Assembly: GCF_009827405.1 (NCBI RefSeq) | Contig: NZ_WTYY01000003.1 | Span: 372,001-436,000 of the forward strand | Source: Alteraurantiacibacter aestuarii | Lineage (GTDB): Bacteria > Pseudomonadota > Alphaproteobacteria > Sphingomonadales > Sphingomonadaceae | Direction: 5' to 3' | Length of the DNA stretch: 64,000 nucleotides | In this document: piece by piece, positions 8,404 through 15,893 of the stretch | Layout: every line of letters begins with the position of its first letter | Numbering within the stretch: the first letter of the stretch is position 1 | The notes under the pieces: generated by a model | The model's input: only the letters and a program-made list of their open reading frames with translations | Databases searched by the model: none | Told to the model about the DNA's origin: nothing | Translations under genes and position numbers: made by a program

Positions 8404-9600
8404 ATGCTGACTGAGACACTGATCCTCGCCGCCCGGGAAATTGAGCCGCGTATCGTCGCCCTGCGGCGCGCCATCCATGCAGAACCGGAACTGGGGCTGG
8501 AAACGCCCAGGACGCTGGCCAAGGTGCGGGCAGAGCTGGCGGATCTGCCGCTGGCATGGCGCGAGGGCACCTCTGCCACAGGCGCGGTGGCCGTGCTGCA
8601 AGGTGGCAAGCCAGGCCGGACTGCGCTGCTGCGCGGTGACATGGATGCCCTGCCGATGCAGGAGGACACCGGCCTGCCGTTCGCCTCCACCATTCCCGGA
8701 CGGATGCATGCCTGCGGCCACGATACGCACACCGCCATGCTGGCCGGTGCCGCGCGCATACTGGCAGAACGGCGTGAGGAGATTTGCGGCGAGGTGCATT
8801 TCATGTTCCAGCCGGGCGAGGAGGGTTTTCACGGCGCGCGCTACATGATCGAGGACGGCCTGCTCGATCCCTGGCCCGATGCCGCCTTTGCCCTGCATAT
8901 CATGCCCAATTCGCCGCATGGCGTGATCGCCGGCAGGCATGGCGCGATGATGGCTGCTGCCGACATGGTGGAGATCACCCTGACCGGGCGCGGCGGCCAT
9001 GCCTCCATGCCGCATGACACGCGCGATCCCATCCCAGCCGCAGCCGAAATCGTGACCGCGCTGCAGACCATGGTCACCCGGCGCTTTGCCGCGGCAGAGG
9101 CCTGCGTGGTCACCATCACCCAGATGGAAGCGGGCAGCGCGCATAATATCATCCCCGACACCGCCCTGCTACGTGGCACGATCCGCACGCTTTCCGCCCA
9201 GCGCCGCCAGGCCCTGCGCGCGGCCATCGTCGAAGTGGCGGAAAATGTCGCCCGCGCGCACGGCTGCACCGCCAGCGTCAATATCGAGGAAGGCTTCCCG
9301 GTCACCGTCAACGATGGCCGGGCAGTTGATCTTGGCCGGCAAGTGGCGCTGCAAATGGGCGGCGAGCAAGCCTATCAGCAGCTGGCCCACGCGCTGATGG
9401 GTGCCGAAGACTTCGCCTATGTGCTGGAAAAAGTCCCGGGCGCGATGTTCTTCCTGGGCGTGGCGGAAGAGGGATCGGACTGGAAGAGCTGCTGCGGCAT
9501 CCATTCCAGCAAGATGATGGTCGACGAGAGCGTCCTGCCCACCGGCTCCGCCTTCCTGGCCAGCTGCGCGGTGCGCTTCCTGGAAAACGGCTGGGAATAG
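8404..9600 (+). CDS. M20-family amidohydrolase (hippurate-hydrolase type)
   Basis: A 398-aa di-metal amidohydrolase that would cleave N-acyl amino acids or similar amides in the cytoplasm. Family motifs in order: IHAEPELGLE, RGDMDALPM, HACGHDTHTAML, FQPGEEG, GRGGHASMPH in the lid domain, and GAEDFAYVL near the end. The metal-binding His/Asp/Glu set is complete. The substrate cannot be read from sequence. It is divergent from the lipid-kinase operon and followed by the tRNA terminator on the other strand. Confidence 0.92.
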   Translation: MLTETLILAAREIEPRIVALRRAIHAEPELGLETPRTLAKVRAELADLPLAWREGTSATGAVAVLQGGKPGRTALLRGDMDALPMQEDTGLPFASTIPGRMHACGHDTHTAMLAGAARILAERREEICGEVHFMFQPGEEGFHGARYMIEDGLLDPWPDAAFALHIMPNSPHGVIAGRHGAMMAAADMVEITLTGRGGHASMPHDTRDPIPAAAEIVTALQTMVTRRFAAAEACVVTITQMEAGSAHNIIPDTALLRGTIRTLSAQRRQALRAAIVEVAENVARAHGCTASVNIEEGFPVTVNDGRAVDLGRQVALQMGGEQAYQQLAHALMGAEDFAYVLEKVPGAMFFLGVAEEGSDWKSCCGIHSSKMMVDESVLPTGSAFLASCAVRFLENGWE

Positions 9601-9640
9601 GGCCGGTACTCCACGGGCGAATAGCTGGCCGACAAATGTC

Positions 9641-9672
9641 TGAAAAAGAAAAAGCCGCCCTCACGGACGGCT
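9641..9672 (-). terminator. Rho-independent terminator of tRNA-Arg
   Basis: Reading the minus strand: GCCGTCC, loop GTGA, GGGCGGC (7-bp stem with one G-U pair), then TTTTTCTTTTT. It lies just 3' of the tRNA gene and could also stop the convergent M20 transcript. Confidence 0.75.
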
Positions 9673-9679
9673 CATTCCT

Positions 9680-9756
<77 letters not shown>

Positions 9757-9856
9757 AACAGGGCAGCCGCCTAGCAATCAGCGCGCGGCGCGCCAAGCTA
9801 TATTCGCCTGATCGCTGAAGTGCGGTGCTGACCAGTCGACCCGGTCACTATCGCGA

Positions 9857-10261
9857 TTACTGGGTAGTGCCGCGATCGCCGAACTGGAACAAGCGCGAGC
9901 CATCAGGCTTGGTCACGGTGACGTTGAAGCCGCCATTGCGGCCATCACGCAGGGGGTAATAGGTGAGGTTCACCTTCTCACCCGGCTGCAGCGACCGGCG
10001 CGACCAGCCATAGCGGACCAGGTGATTCGGGCTCATCCCCTCAAATGCCCAGCGCGTGCCCTGGGCATCGCGGGCGTAAAGGAAGGTGTGCGGATTGGTC
10101 CATTCCCAGCGCTCGACAGTCATGTTCGTCATGGTCGATTCCTGGCCCCATGTGAACATGGCGGTGGAATGGTGGGCGGAGCTTGGCACAGACAGGCTGG
10201 CAGCCCCGGCCAGAGCGAAGGCGAAGCCGAGCGCAGCGCGGCGAAAGGTTTTGCTATTCAT
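9857..10261 (-). CDS. DUF6152-family secreted protein
   Basis: A 134-aa protein with a signal peptide ending at SSAHHS, the hallmark HHS start of the mature DUF6152 domain, followed by WEWTNPHTFLYARD and WAFEGMSPNHLVRYGW. Its function is unknown. AGGAG lies 7 nt before the ATG at 10261; a GTG at 10267 would sit too close to it. It is divergent from the gene at 10444, a partner often found beside DUF6152 genes. Confidence 0.85.
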   Translation of the reverse strand: MNSKTFRRAALGFAFALAGAASLSVPSSAHHSTAMFTWGQESTMTNMTVERWEWTNPHTFLYARDAQGTRWAFEGMSPNHLVRYGWSRRSLQPGEKVNLTYYPLRDGRNGGFNVTVTKPDGSRLFQFGDRGTTQ

Positions 10262-10443
10262 GTTCACTCTCCTGGCGCAGGGTAGCTGAACGGTCCCTGA
10301 TCACCTTTGCAATTCTTTTGCCAGCAATTGCCGGACAGAATCAACCCATCGACTTGACTTGATACGTTTTGCGACATCAATCTAATGGGCAAAGGCAACC
10401 AATTCGGCAAAAACCGAGGGAAATTCTCCGGGAAGGGATGAGA

Positions 10444-11244
10444 ATGAGAGCTATCGCATGGATTTCGCGGGCGGCAGTCTGCGGCGCCGCACTTATGGCA
10501 GCCAGCGCCGCCACGGCGCAGGTCGCAGCCGATTCGCCGCGGGCAACCGCTTATCAGGAGGTGCTGCAACTGCCCGACTGGACGGGTATCTGGTATCCGG
10601 ACTGGACGCGCCTGTTTGCCGATCGCGCGGCCCCGCCCCAGCTGACGCCAACCGCGCAGGCCGCGTTTGACGCCTATCAGGCATCGATCCGCGAGAACGG
10701 ACCCAATCAGGAGGCGCAGGCGCAGTGCCTGCCGCCGGGCATTCCCGGCGTGATGCAACAGCCATACCCGATCGAGATCCTGTTCTCACCGGGCCGCGTG
10801 ACGATTCTGACCGAAGCCTATGAGCAGGTGCGCCGGATCTACACCGATGGCCGCGCCCTGCCTGCTGATCCGGACCTGTTCTTCAACGGCGAATCGGTCG
10901 GCTACTGGGATGGTGACATGCTGGTGGTGGATACGGTGGGCCTGCACCCGCTGACCAATATCGCCGCCGGTATCCCGCATACCGAAAAGAGCCGCGTGCA
11001 TGAGCATATCTATCTGAGCGGGCCGGGTGAGCTGATGATCGAATTCACCATCACCAATCCCGATGTGCTGCGCGTGCCCTATGTCACGCGCGTGGCCTAT
11101 CGGCTGGATAATGAGTTCCCCTTGCGCGAATATGTCTGTGCCGAGAACAACCGCCTGACATCGGGTGAAGACGGGGCGAATATCGATCTTGGCTTCGACC
11201 ATCTGGAAGAGGACGACCCGTTCGGCGCTCCTCCTTCGGAATAG
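10444..11244 (+). CDS. Secreted protein of the DUF6152-associated family
   Basis: A 266-aa protein with a signal peptide (MRAIAWISRAAVCGAALMAASAATA). The conserved core is LPDWTGIWYPDW, CLPPGIPGVM, PIEILFSPGRVTIL, then GYWDGDMLVVDTVGL and the acidic C-terminus DHLEEDDPFG. I know this pattern as that of conserved hypothetical proteins beside DUF6152 genes; no enzymatic function is established. GGAAGGG is 6 nt before the ATG chosen; an ATG at 10438 is also in frame. Confidence 0.75.
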   Translation: MRAIAWISRAAVCGAALMAASAATAQVAADSPRATAYQEVLQLPDWTGIWYPDWTRLFADRAAPPQLTPTAQAAFDAYQASIRENGPNQEAQAQCLPPGIPGVMQQPYPIEILFSPGRVTILTEAYEQVRRIYTDGRALPADPDLFFNGESVGYWDGDMLVVDTVGLHPLTNIAAGIPHTEKSRVHEHIYLSGPGELMIEFTITNPDVLRVPYVTRVAYRLDNEFPLREYVCAENNRLTSGEDGANIDLGFDHLEEDDPFGAPPSE

Positions 11245-11270
11245 CGCGCTTTCGATCGAACCGTGATGTG

Positions 11271-11297
11271 GCGGGCCCGGTGTCGCACCGGGCCCGC
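11271..11297 (+). terminator. Strong 12-bp GC hairpin, probable terminator
   Basis: GCGGGCCCGGTG and CACCGGGCCCGC form a perfect 12-bp stem around a TCG loop, 27 nt after the stop of the preceding gene. No T-run follows (TAACC), so termination is less certain than for a textbook site. Confidence 0.5.
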
Positions 11298-11324
11298 TAA
11301 CCAATTGGCAAGCACACTGGCGCT

Positions 11325-11732
11325 ATGGCTGGTGTCATGAAAATTGCCACGCCAAATATTGTCCCGCGCCCCGATCGCGCAATGCTCGGCGCAAGCGCCA
11401 CCAGCATGCGCTGGGGTGCGTTGAGCGAGGCGGGCTCGGTGGTTTCCATGCTGGCCGGGTTGCCGGCGGAATCGCCAGACAAGCTGGCCCGCAATTTTCC
11501 CGCCCTGATCCGTGATTGCCCGCCCTGGCGCCGCCAGCTGGCGGAAAACGCCGTGGCGGATCTGGCTGCCATCATGGAGCCGGGACTGGCCGCCCTGCTG
11601 GCGGTGAATGCGCGCGGGGCCGATCCGCGCCCGGCGGCCACCGCGCTGTGGCACGAATTCATGAGCGCCCGCGCGGCCATTCTGGGCCTTTTGCCGCAGA
11701 GCAGCCATCTGGGTCCGCGCCGAAGCGCCTGA
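11325..11732 (+). CDS. Hypothetical protein, 135 aa
   Basis: A small, soluble, mostly helical protein (MAGVMKIATPNIVPRPDRAM...). It contains an Ala/Leu-rich middle (LAENAVADLAAIMEPGLAALLAV) and a second helix ending ARAAILGLLPQ. There is no signal peptide, cysteine pair or motif that I recognise. The ATG at 11337 is a possible alternative start. The codon pattern (G/C at third positions) is that of a real gene. Confidence 0.55.
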   Translation: MAGVMKIATPNIVPRPDRAMLGASATSMRWGALSEAGSVVSMLAGLPAESPDKLARNFPALIRDCPPWRRQLAENAVADLAAIMEPGLAALLAVNARGADPRPAATALWHEFMSARAAILGLLPQSSHLGPRRSA

Positions 11733-11798
11733 GCCTTTCGGCAGACCTCTGCCTGCCGGAAGCAACACCAGCAAAGTAACAGCAGCGCGGCAAGGCGC

Positions 11799-11827
11799 TT
11801 GACGATGTTCCCATTTCGTTCCAGTTT
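11799..11827 (+). promoter_or_regulatory. mmcB promoter with LexA box in the spacer
   Basis: TTGACG (11799-11804), 17 nt, CAGTTT (11822-11827), then 6 nt to the ATG at 11834. The spacer carries GTTC-N7-GTTC at 11807-11821, exactly the direct-repeat LexA operator of alphaproteobacteria. A repressor there would cover the gap between -35 and -10. The -10 is weak on its own. Confidence 0.7.
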
Positions 11828-11833
11828 CGCGGC

Positions 11834-12340
11834 ATGGGTGATTCGCTACCAATCCAGACTTCCGCAAAGAAGGATCAGCTGCGCTCGCACGCTGTCGCCA
11901 GGGGAATTTGCCGGCTGTTTGCCCGCAACGACATATGGGTCATGCCTGAGATGACGCTGCGCAACGGGCGGCGGGCAGATCTGATGGGCGTGGATGGCAA
12001 GGGTCGAATCGTGATCGTGGAGATCAAGACCGCGCGCGGCGATCTGATGGGCGATGGCAAATGGCCCGACTATCTCGATTTTTGTGACCGGTTTTTCTGG
12101 GGCTTGCCGCCAGAGCTCGACCGCGCCTGTCTGGAAGGGGAGGATTTCCGCCCCGATCTGTGCGGCGTGATCGTGGCCGATGAATATGATGCGGAGATTA
12201 TCCGCCCGGCCCCCAGCCATCCGCTCGCCGCAGCGCGCCGCAAGACAGAGGTGGAACGCCTGGCCCGGGCCGCCCTTCGCCGCAATGTGGTGCAGAGCGA
12301 TCCCCATTGCGAGAACTGGGGCATGCGCCTGGAGGGTTAG
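11834..12340 (+). CDS. mmcB: MmcB-family DNA repair protein
   Basis: A 168-aa protein with a PD-(D/E)XK-like nuclease core: RADLMGVDGKGRIVIVEIKTA holds the Asp and the E-x-K pair. The later segments WPDYLDFCDRFFWGLP and IVADEYDAEIIRPAP match the MmcB family. In Caulobacter, MmcB is SOS-induced and contributes to mitomycin C resistance. There is no ribosome site before the ATG, consistent with a leaderless message. Its stop overlaps by 4 nt the end of the convergent HTH gene. Confidence 0.88.
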   Translation: MGDSLPIQTSAKKDQLRSHAVARGICRLFARNDIWVMPEMTLRNGRRADLMGVDGKGRIVIVEIKTARGDLMGDGKWPDYLDFCDRFFWGLPPELDRACLEGEDFRPDLCGVIVADEYDAEIIRPAPSHPLAAARRKTEVERLARAALRRNVVQSDPHCENWGMRLEG

Positions 12341-12594
12341 GGTTCCTGCCCGCCGTTCGCGCCATCTTCATCATCCAGCCCGGCATCATCCAAGCCGGTA
12401 TCTTCCAGTCCGGCAAAGATTGCCTCGATCGGCTGGCCGAACACCTGCGATATCTTGAACGCCAGCGTCAGGCTGGGATCGTGCTTGTCGACCTCGATCG
12501 CGTTCACCGTCTGGCGTGAGACATCGAGCATCTGTGCCAGCGCAGCCTGCGACAAGGCGCGCTCTGCCCGCAGCACGCGCAGCCTGTTACGCAT
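12337..12594 (-). CDS. Xre-type helix-turn-helix regulator
   Basis: An 85-aa protein. It starts MRNRLRVLRAERALSQAALAQ and continues LDVSRQTVNAIEVDKHDPSL, a Cro/CI-type HTH with the recognition helix around SRQTVNAIE. An acidic tail (GLEDTGLDDAGLDDEDG) follows. Its start overlaps the last 8 nt of the upstream membrane protein gene, so the two are one operon. It probably binds the inverted repeat at 13105-13119 in the shared promoter and represses its own operon. Confidence 0.88.
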   Translation of the reverse strand: MRNRLRVLRAERALSQAALAQMLDVSRQTVNAIEVDKHDPSLTLAFKISQVFGQPIEAIFAGLEDTGLDDAGLDDEDGANGGQEP

Positions 12595-13045
12595 TGAGCC
12601 GCCTCGCCGCGCGCAGCACACTGAACGAAAAGCTGAGCGCCAGTGCGGCAAGTGCGAAGGTCAGCCCCCACAGCGCAGAAGCACCCATCGGTGCCGCCAT
12701 CAGAAAGGTCGAGCCGACCGCCATTGCCGCACCGCTGCCCACGCCCAGGCCTTGCAGATGAACCTTGCGCAGCAATTCGTCCGCCTGATGAAGGAAGCGC
12801 AGGTAAGACCTGATGGTGCACACGCCGATCACCAGCGGCACGGCAATGATGACCGCGCCCATTATCGGGGTCGGCTGGAGCCGGGAGATCAGGAAAGTCG
12901 CGCCCACGAACGCGAGCGCCCAGGCACAGCACCACATGTTCACCACGCGCGCATTGCGCAGATCCTGTGGCCGCATGCCCGCCTGCCAGGCAGCGGGGCT
13001 GAACCAGTGCGGCGCTTGCCCGCCTTCTGCATCGCAATCCGTCAT
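12587..13045 (-). CDS. Four-helix membrane protein paired with an HTH regulator
   Basis: A 152-aa protein with a soluble N-terminus followed by two pairs of predicted transmembrane helices (about residues 38-54, 59-76, 100-118 and 122-143). AGAGGA lies about 6 nt before the ATG. Membrane protein plus small Xre regulator operons of this form are widespread, but I do not recognise a function. The regulator may control the amount of this protein. Confidence 0.75.
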   Translation of the reverse strand: MTDCDAEGGQAPHWFSPAAWQAGMRPQDLRNARVVNMWCCAWALAFVGATFLISRLQPTPIMGAVIIAVPLVIGVCTIRSYLRFLHQADELLRKVHLQGLGVGSGAAMAVGSTFLMAAPMGASALWGLTFALAALALSFSFSVLRAARRLNA

Positions 13046-13090
13046 GTCAAATCCTCTTGTCTGTATGTCTAATCTTCTTGACGACTCGCG

Positions 13091-13119
13091 ATGTATGTAA
13101 TTCTTGACCTTATGTCAAT
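13091..13119 (-). promoter_or_regulatory. Promoter and operator of the membrane protein/HTH operon
   Basis: Minus strand: -35 TTGACA (13114-13119), 17 nt, -10 TACATC (13091-13096), a near-consensus promoter with a ~39-nt leader. An inverted repeat TTGAC-N5-GTCAA (13105-13119) overlaps the -35, the expected place for an autoregulatory Xre-type operator. Confidence 0.65.
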
Positions 13120-13193
13120 ATTACTTGTCACCCTTTTCCTATGGCCCAAGGAATGCCTATCGCGCGCGGCGCGCAATTGATAAGCCCGCAGCG

Positions 13194-13913
13194 ATGACCG
13201 CAATCCTCCTCTCCGCGCTTGCCATGACGGTGATAGTGGGCGTGCGCTACCTGCTCACCAGCGGCGCATTCGCCTGGGTGACGAGCAAGGTGCGGCCGGG
13301 CCTCTATCGCGGGCTGGAGCCGCAGATCAGCAGGGAAATCTGGTGGTCGCTGCTGTCGGCGGCGATCTACGGCGTGCCTGCCGGAATTGTCGCCTGGGGC
13401 TGGCGGGAACTGGGCTGGACGCAGATTTACACGCAATGGAACGATTACCCGCTGTGGTACCTGCCGCTATCGCTGTTCGCGTATCTGTTCGCGCATGACA
13501 CGTGGTTCTACTGGACACACCGCTGGATGCACCGGCCCAGATTGTTCCGCATCGCCCATGCGGTGCATCACGCCAGCCGCCCGCCCACCGCATGGGCGGC
13601 GATGAGCTTTCACCCGGTGGAGGCGCTGACCGGCGCGCTGGTGATTCCGCTGCTGGTGTTCGTGATCCCCATTCATGTGGCCATGCTGGGCACGGTGCTG
13701 TTGATAATGACGGTGATGGGCGTGACCAATCACATGGGCTGGGAGATGTTCCCGCGATGGTTCGTTCATTCCCCATTGGGAAATTGGGTGATAACGGCCA
13801 GCCACCATCAACGTCACCATGACGAGTATCTATGCAATTTCGGACTTTATTTCCGCTTCTGGGATCGCCTGTGCAGCACCGATCGCGGCATATCCTCAAA
13901 GCTGGAACGCTGA
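13194..13913 (+). CDS. Sterol desaturase / fatty acid hydroxylase-family membrane oxygenase
   Basis: A 239-aa integral membrane di-iron protein. The histidine boxes are complete: HDTWFYWTHRWMH, HAVHH and, near the C-terminus, HHQRHHDEY. Hydrophobic segments flank them. Members hydroxylate or desaturate lipids or carotenoids; the substrate here is unknown. The start is taken at MTAILLSALAMTV; upstream in-frame codons reach 13104 but run through the divergent promoter. The 3' end overlaps the next gene by 82 nt (or 43 nt with a GTG start). Confidence 0.87.
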   Translation: MTAILLSALAMTVIVGVRYLLTSGAFAWVTSKVRPGLYRGLEPQISREIWWSLLSAAIYGVPAGIVAWGWRELGWTQIYTQWNDYPLWYLPLSLFAYLFAHDTWFYWTHRWMHRPRLFRIAHAVHHASRPPTAWAAMSFHPVEALTGALVIPLLVFVIPIHVAMLGTVLLIMTVMGVTNHMGWEMFPRWFVHSPLGNWVITASHHQRHHDEYLCNFGLYFRFWDRLCSTDRGISSKLER

Positions 13914-14326
13914 TCGCGGCGCCCTTGCTGATGGGCGCTGCGCCAGAGCACACGGTTGAGGTGAGCATTTCGGTCACCAACCTGCGCAATACGCACGGCG
14001 TGGTGATGGCCTGCATGACCGATGATCCCGAACGATTCCCGCGCTGCCGGAACGATGCGCATTCGCACCGCGTCACCGTGCCGGCGGCCTCCACGCTGAC
14101 GCTGCATTTCGAAGGCGTGCAGCCCGGCACCTATGCCATTGCCTTGCTGCACGATGAGAATCAGAACGGCCGCGCCGACCGCGCGCTGACCATGATCCCG
14201 CGCGAAGGCTTTGGCTTTTCCCGCGATGCGCCGGTGCGGCTTGGCCCGCCGGATTTTGACGAGGCTGCCTTCGAAGTGGGCAGCAGGCCGGTGAGCCAGA
14301 CCATCCGCATGCGCTATATGCTGTGA
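13832..14326 (+). CDS. DUF2141-family secreted protein (copy 2)
   Basis: A DUF2141-type protein: VSISVTNLRNTHGVVMACM, then PGTYAIALLHDENQNGRADR and FSRDAPVRLGPPDFDEAAF, ending TIRMRYML. It resembles the copy at 5.7-6.2 kb in order and C-terminus. The start is uncertain: ATG 13832 (164 aa) or GTG 13871, which gives a cleaner signal peptide (QHRSRHILKAGTLIAAPLLMGAA). Either start lies inside the desaturase gene, so translation is probably coupled. Confidence 0.8.
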   Translation: MQFRTLFPLLGSPVQHRSRHILKAGTLIAAPLLMGAAPEHTVEVSISVTNLRNTHGVVMACMTDDPERFPRCRNDAHSHRVTVPAASTLTLHFEGVQPGTYAIALLHDENQNGRADRALTMIPREGFGFSRDAPVRLGPPDFDEAAFEVGSRPVSQTIRMRYML

Positions 14327-14448
14327 TCGCTCGACCCGCAGACTGGCCCAGGCCAGCATAAGTCCACCACCATCGGCACAACTTCATCAATTATTTACCA
14401 CGTCGCGCCAAAAGGCTCCTGACACATGGTTCAAGGGGTTTTGGTGCG

Positions 14449-15828
14449 ATGGACACGCAACGTGGCAATTTTGACGGTTTCGATGGCGCCTATGGCGACG
14501 ACGCGATCGATGATGAGCTGGAACACGACGCTCCGCCCCCTCAGATCGGCGCGGATGAGCGGCGGATGCAAGTGCGCGCCTATAATTTCTGGGCCAGCCT
14601 GCTGGACAATCGCAACTTTCCCAATGTCGAGGATCTTGATCCGCAAAAGCTGCCCGACTTTGGCCCGCACGGCGTGTTGCTCGATTTCTCCCATGGCGTG
14701 GAGGACCCGGCAATTGCCTTCCTGGGCAGCGAACTGGCTGGCGAGTGCGGTGCCAACGGAATGGTCATCAACCGCCTGTCCGATGTCCCCTCGCGCTCAT
14801 TGCTCAGCCGCATCACCGATCATTACATGCAGATCCTGGCCAACCAGGCGCCGATCGGATTTGAGGCCGAATTCGTCAACCAGCGCGGTGTGACGATCCT
14901 TTATCGCGGCATTCTGCTGCCTTTCTCCAGCGATGACGAGACGATTGATTTCATCTTCGGCGCGATCAACTGGAAGGAAATGGCGGATAGCAAGGACGCC
15001 GATGAATTGCTGCTGGAAATCGACCAGGCGCTGGAACGGTCCGGCGTGCGCAGCCGCTCACCCGAGGCGCCGATGGCAGACTGGGCCGATGGTCCCGGAT
15101 CGATGACCGGCGGCACCGGTTTTGCCGCGCCGGAAATGGATGACCTTCCCCGCCCCTCCTTCGGGCTTGACCTGACCAGCCATGCTGCGGCTTCTGACGG
15201 GACAAACGAACGCGATACCGCCGACATGGGCCTGGCTGACTGGCTCGCTGCGGCCCGCGAGCTGGCGCAGACTGCATGCAGCAGCGAAGATCGCACCCGC
15301 AAGGCTTTGTACGATGCCATCGGGCGCGCCTATGATTTTGCCCTGGCAGCAGCGCAAGAGCCGGGCGAATTCGCCGAAATGCTCGAAGATGCCGGTCTTG
15401 CCATGCAGCAACGCGCGCCGATGACGCCGGTGGTCAAGCTGGTGTTCGGCGCCGATTACGACAAGACGCGGCTGACCGAATATGCCGCAGCGCTGACCCA
15501 TGCACAGCGCATCGGGCTGGAACGCGGCGCATTGGGCAGTTTCCTGCGCGCTGCCGATGGCGGGTTGAAGGGCGTGGTCCAGGCCGAACGCCGCCTGCGC
15601 CGACAGGACGGTGACACGCGCGCCGCGGTGCAGACCGGGCCGCGCAAGGCGCTTGCCCGCAAGTTGCGCGCCATCCAGCCGCGCCAGCTTTCTGCCATTG
15701 GCACTCAGGGCGAGGAATTCGCGCTGGTGATGGTGCGCCGGACAGATGATGGCGACGTGGTCCTGCTGGGCGAAGTCCCCGAAGACAATGCCCTGATCGA
15801 AAAGGCCGCGCGCAAGCTGATCGGCTGA
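14449..15828 (+). CDS. PAS-domain (PAS_5) protein
   Basis: A 459-aa cytoplasmic protein. Residues ~35-175 form a PAS_5-like domain (YNFWASLLDNRNFPNVEDLDP, FLGSELAGECG, SRSLLSRITDHYMQILANQAPIGF, LYRGILLPFSSDDETIDFIFGAINW). The remainder is helical, without a kinase, GGDEF or HTH domain, ending in a basic segment (ALARKLRAIQPRQLSAIGTQGEEFALVMVRRT). It is probably a regulatory or sensor protein. AAGGGG lies about 10 nt upstream of the ATG. It is followed by the App1-type gene 65 bp away. Confidence 0.75.
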   Translation: MDTQRGNFDGFDGAYGDDAIDDELEHDAPPPQIGADERRMQVRAYNFWASLLDNRNFPNVEDLDPQKLPDFGPHGVLLDFSHGVEDPAIAFLGSELAGECGANGMVINRLSDVPSRSLLSRITDHYMQILANQAPIGFEAEFVNQRGVTILYRGILLPFSSDDETIDFIFGAINWKEMADSKDADELLLEIDQALERSGVRSRSPEAPMADWADGPGSMTGGTGFAAPEMDDLPRPSFGLDLTSHAAASDGTNERDTADMGLADWLAAARELAQTACSSEDRTRKALYDAIGRAYDFALAAAQEPGEFAEMLEDAGLAMQQRAPMTPVVKLVFGADYDKTRLTEYAAALTHAQRIGLERGALGSFLRAADGGLKGVVQAERRLRRQDGDTRAAVQTGPRKALARKLRAIQPRQLSAIGTQGEEFALVMVRRTDDGDVVLLGEVPEDNALIEKAARKLIG

Positions 15829-15893
15829 CTGGCTGCCCGGTCCGGCAACTCGCACCTGTCAAAACGCGGGCCGGGCCTGTAGCCTTGGCGGGA

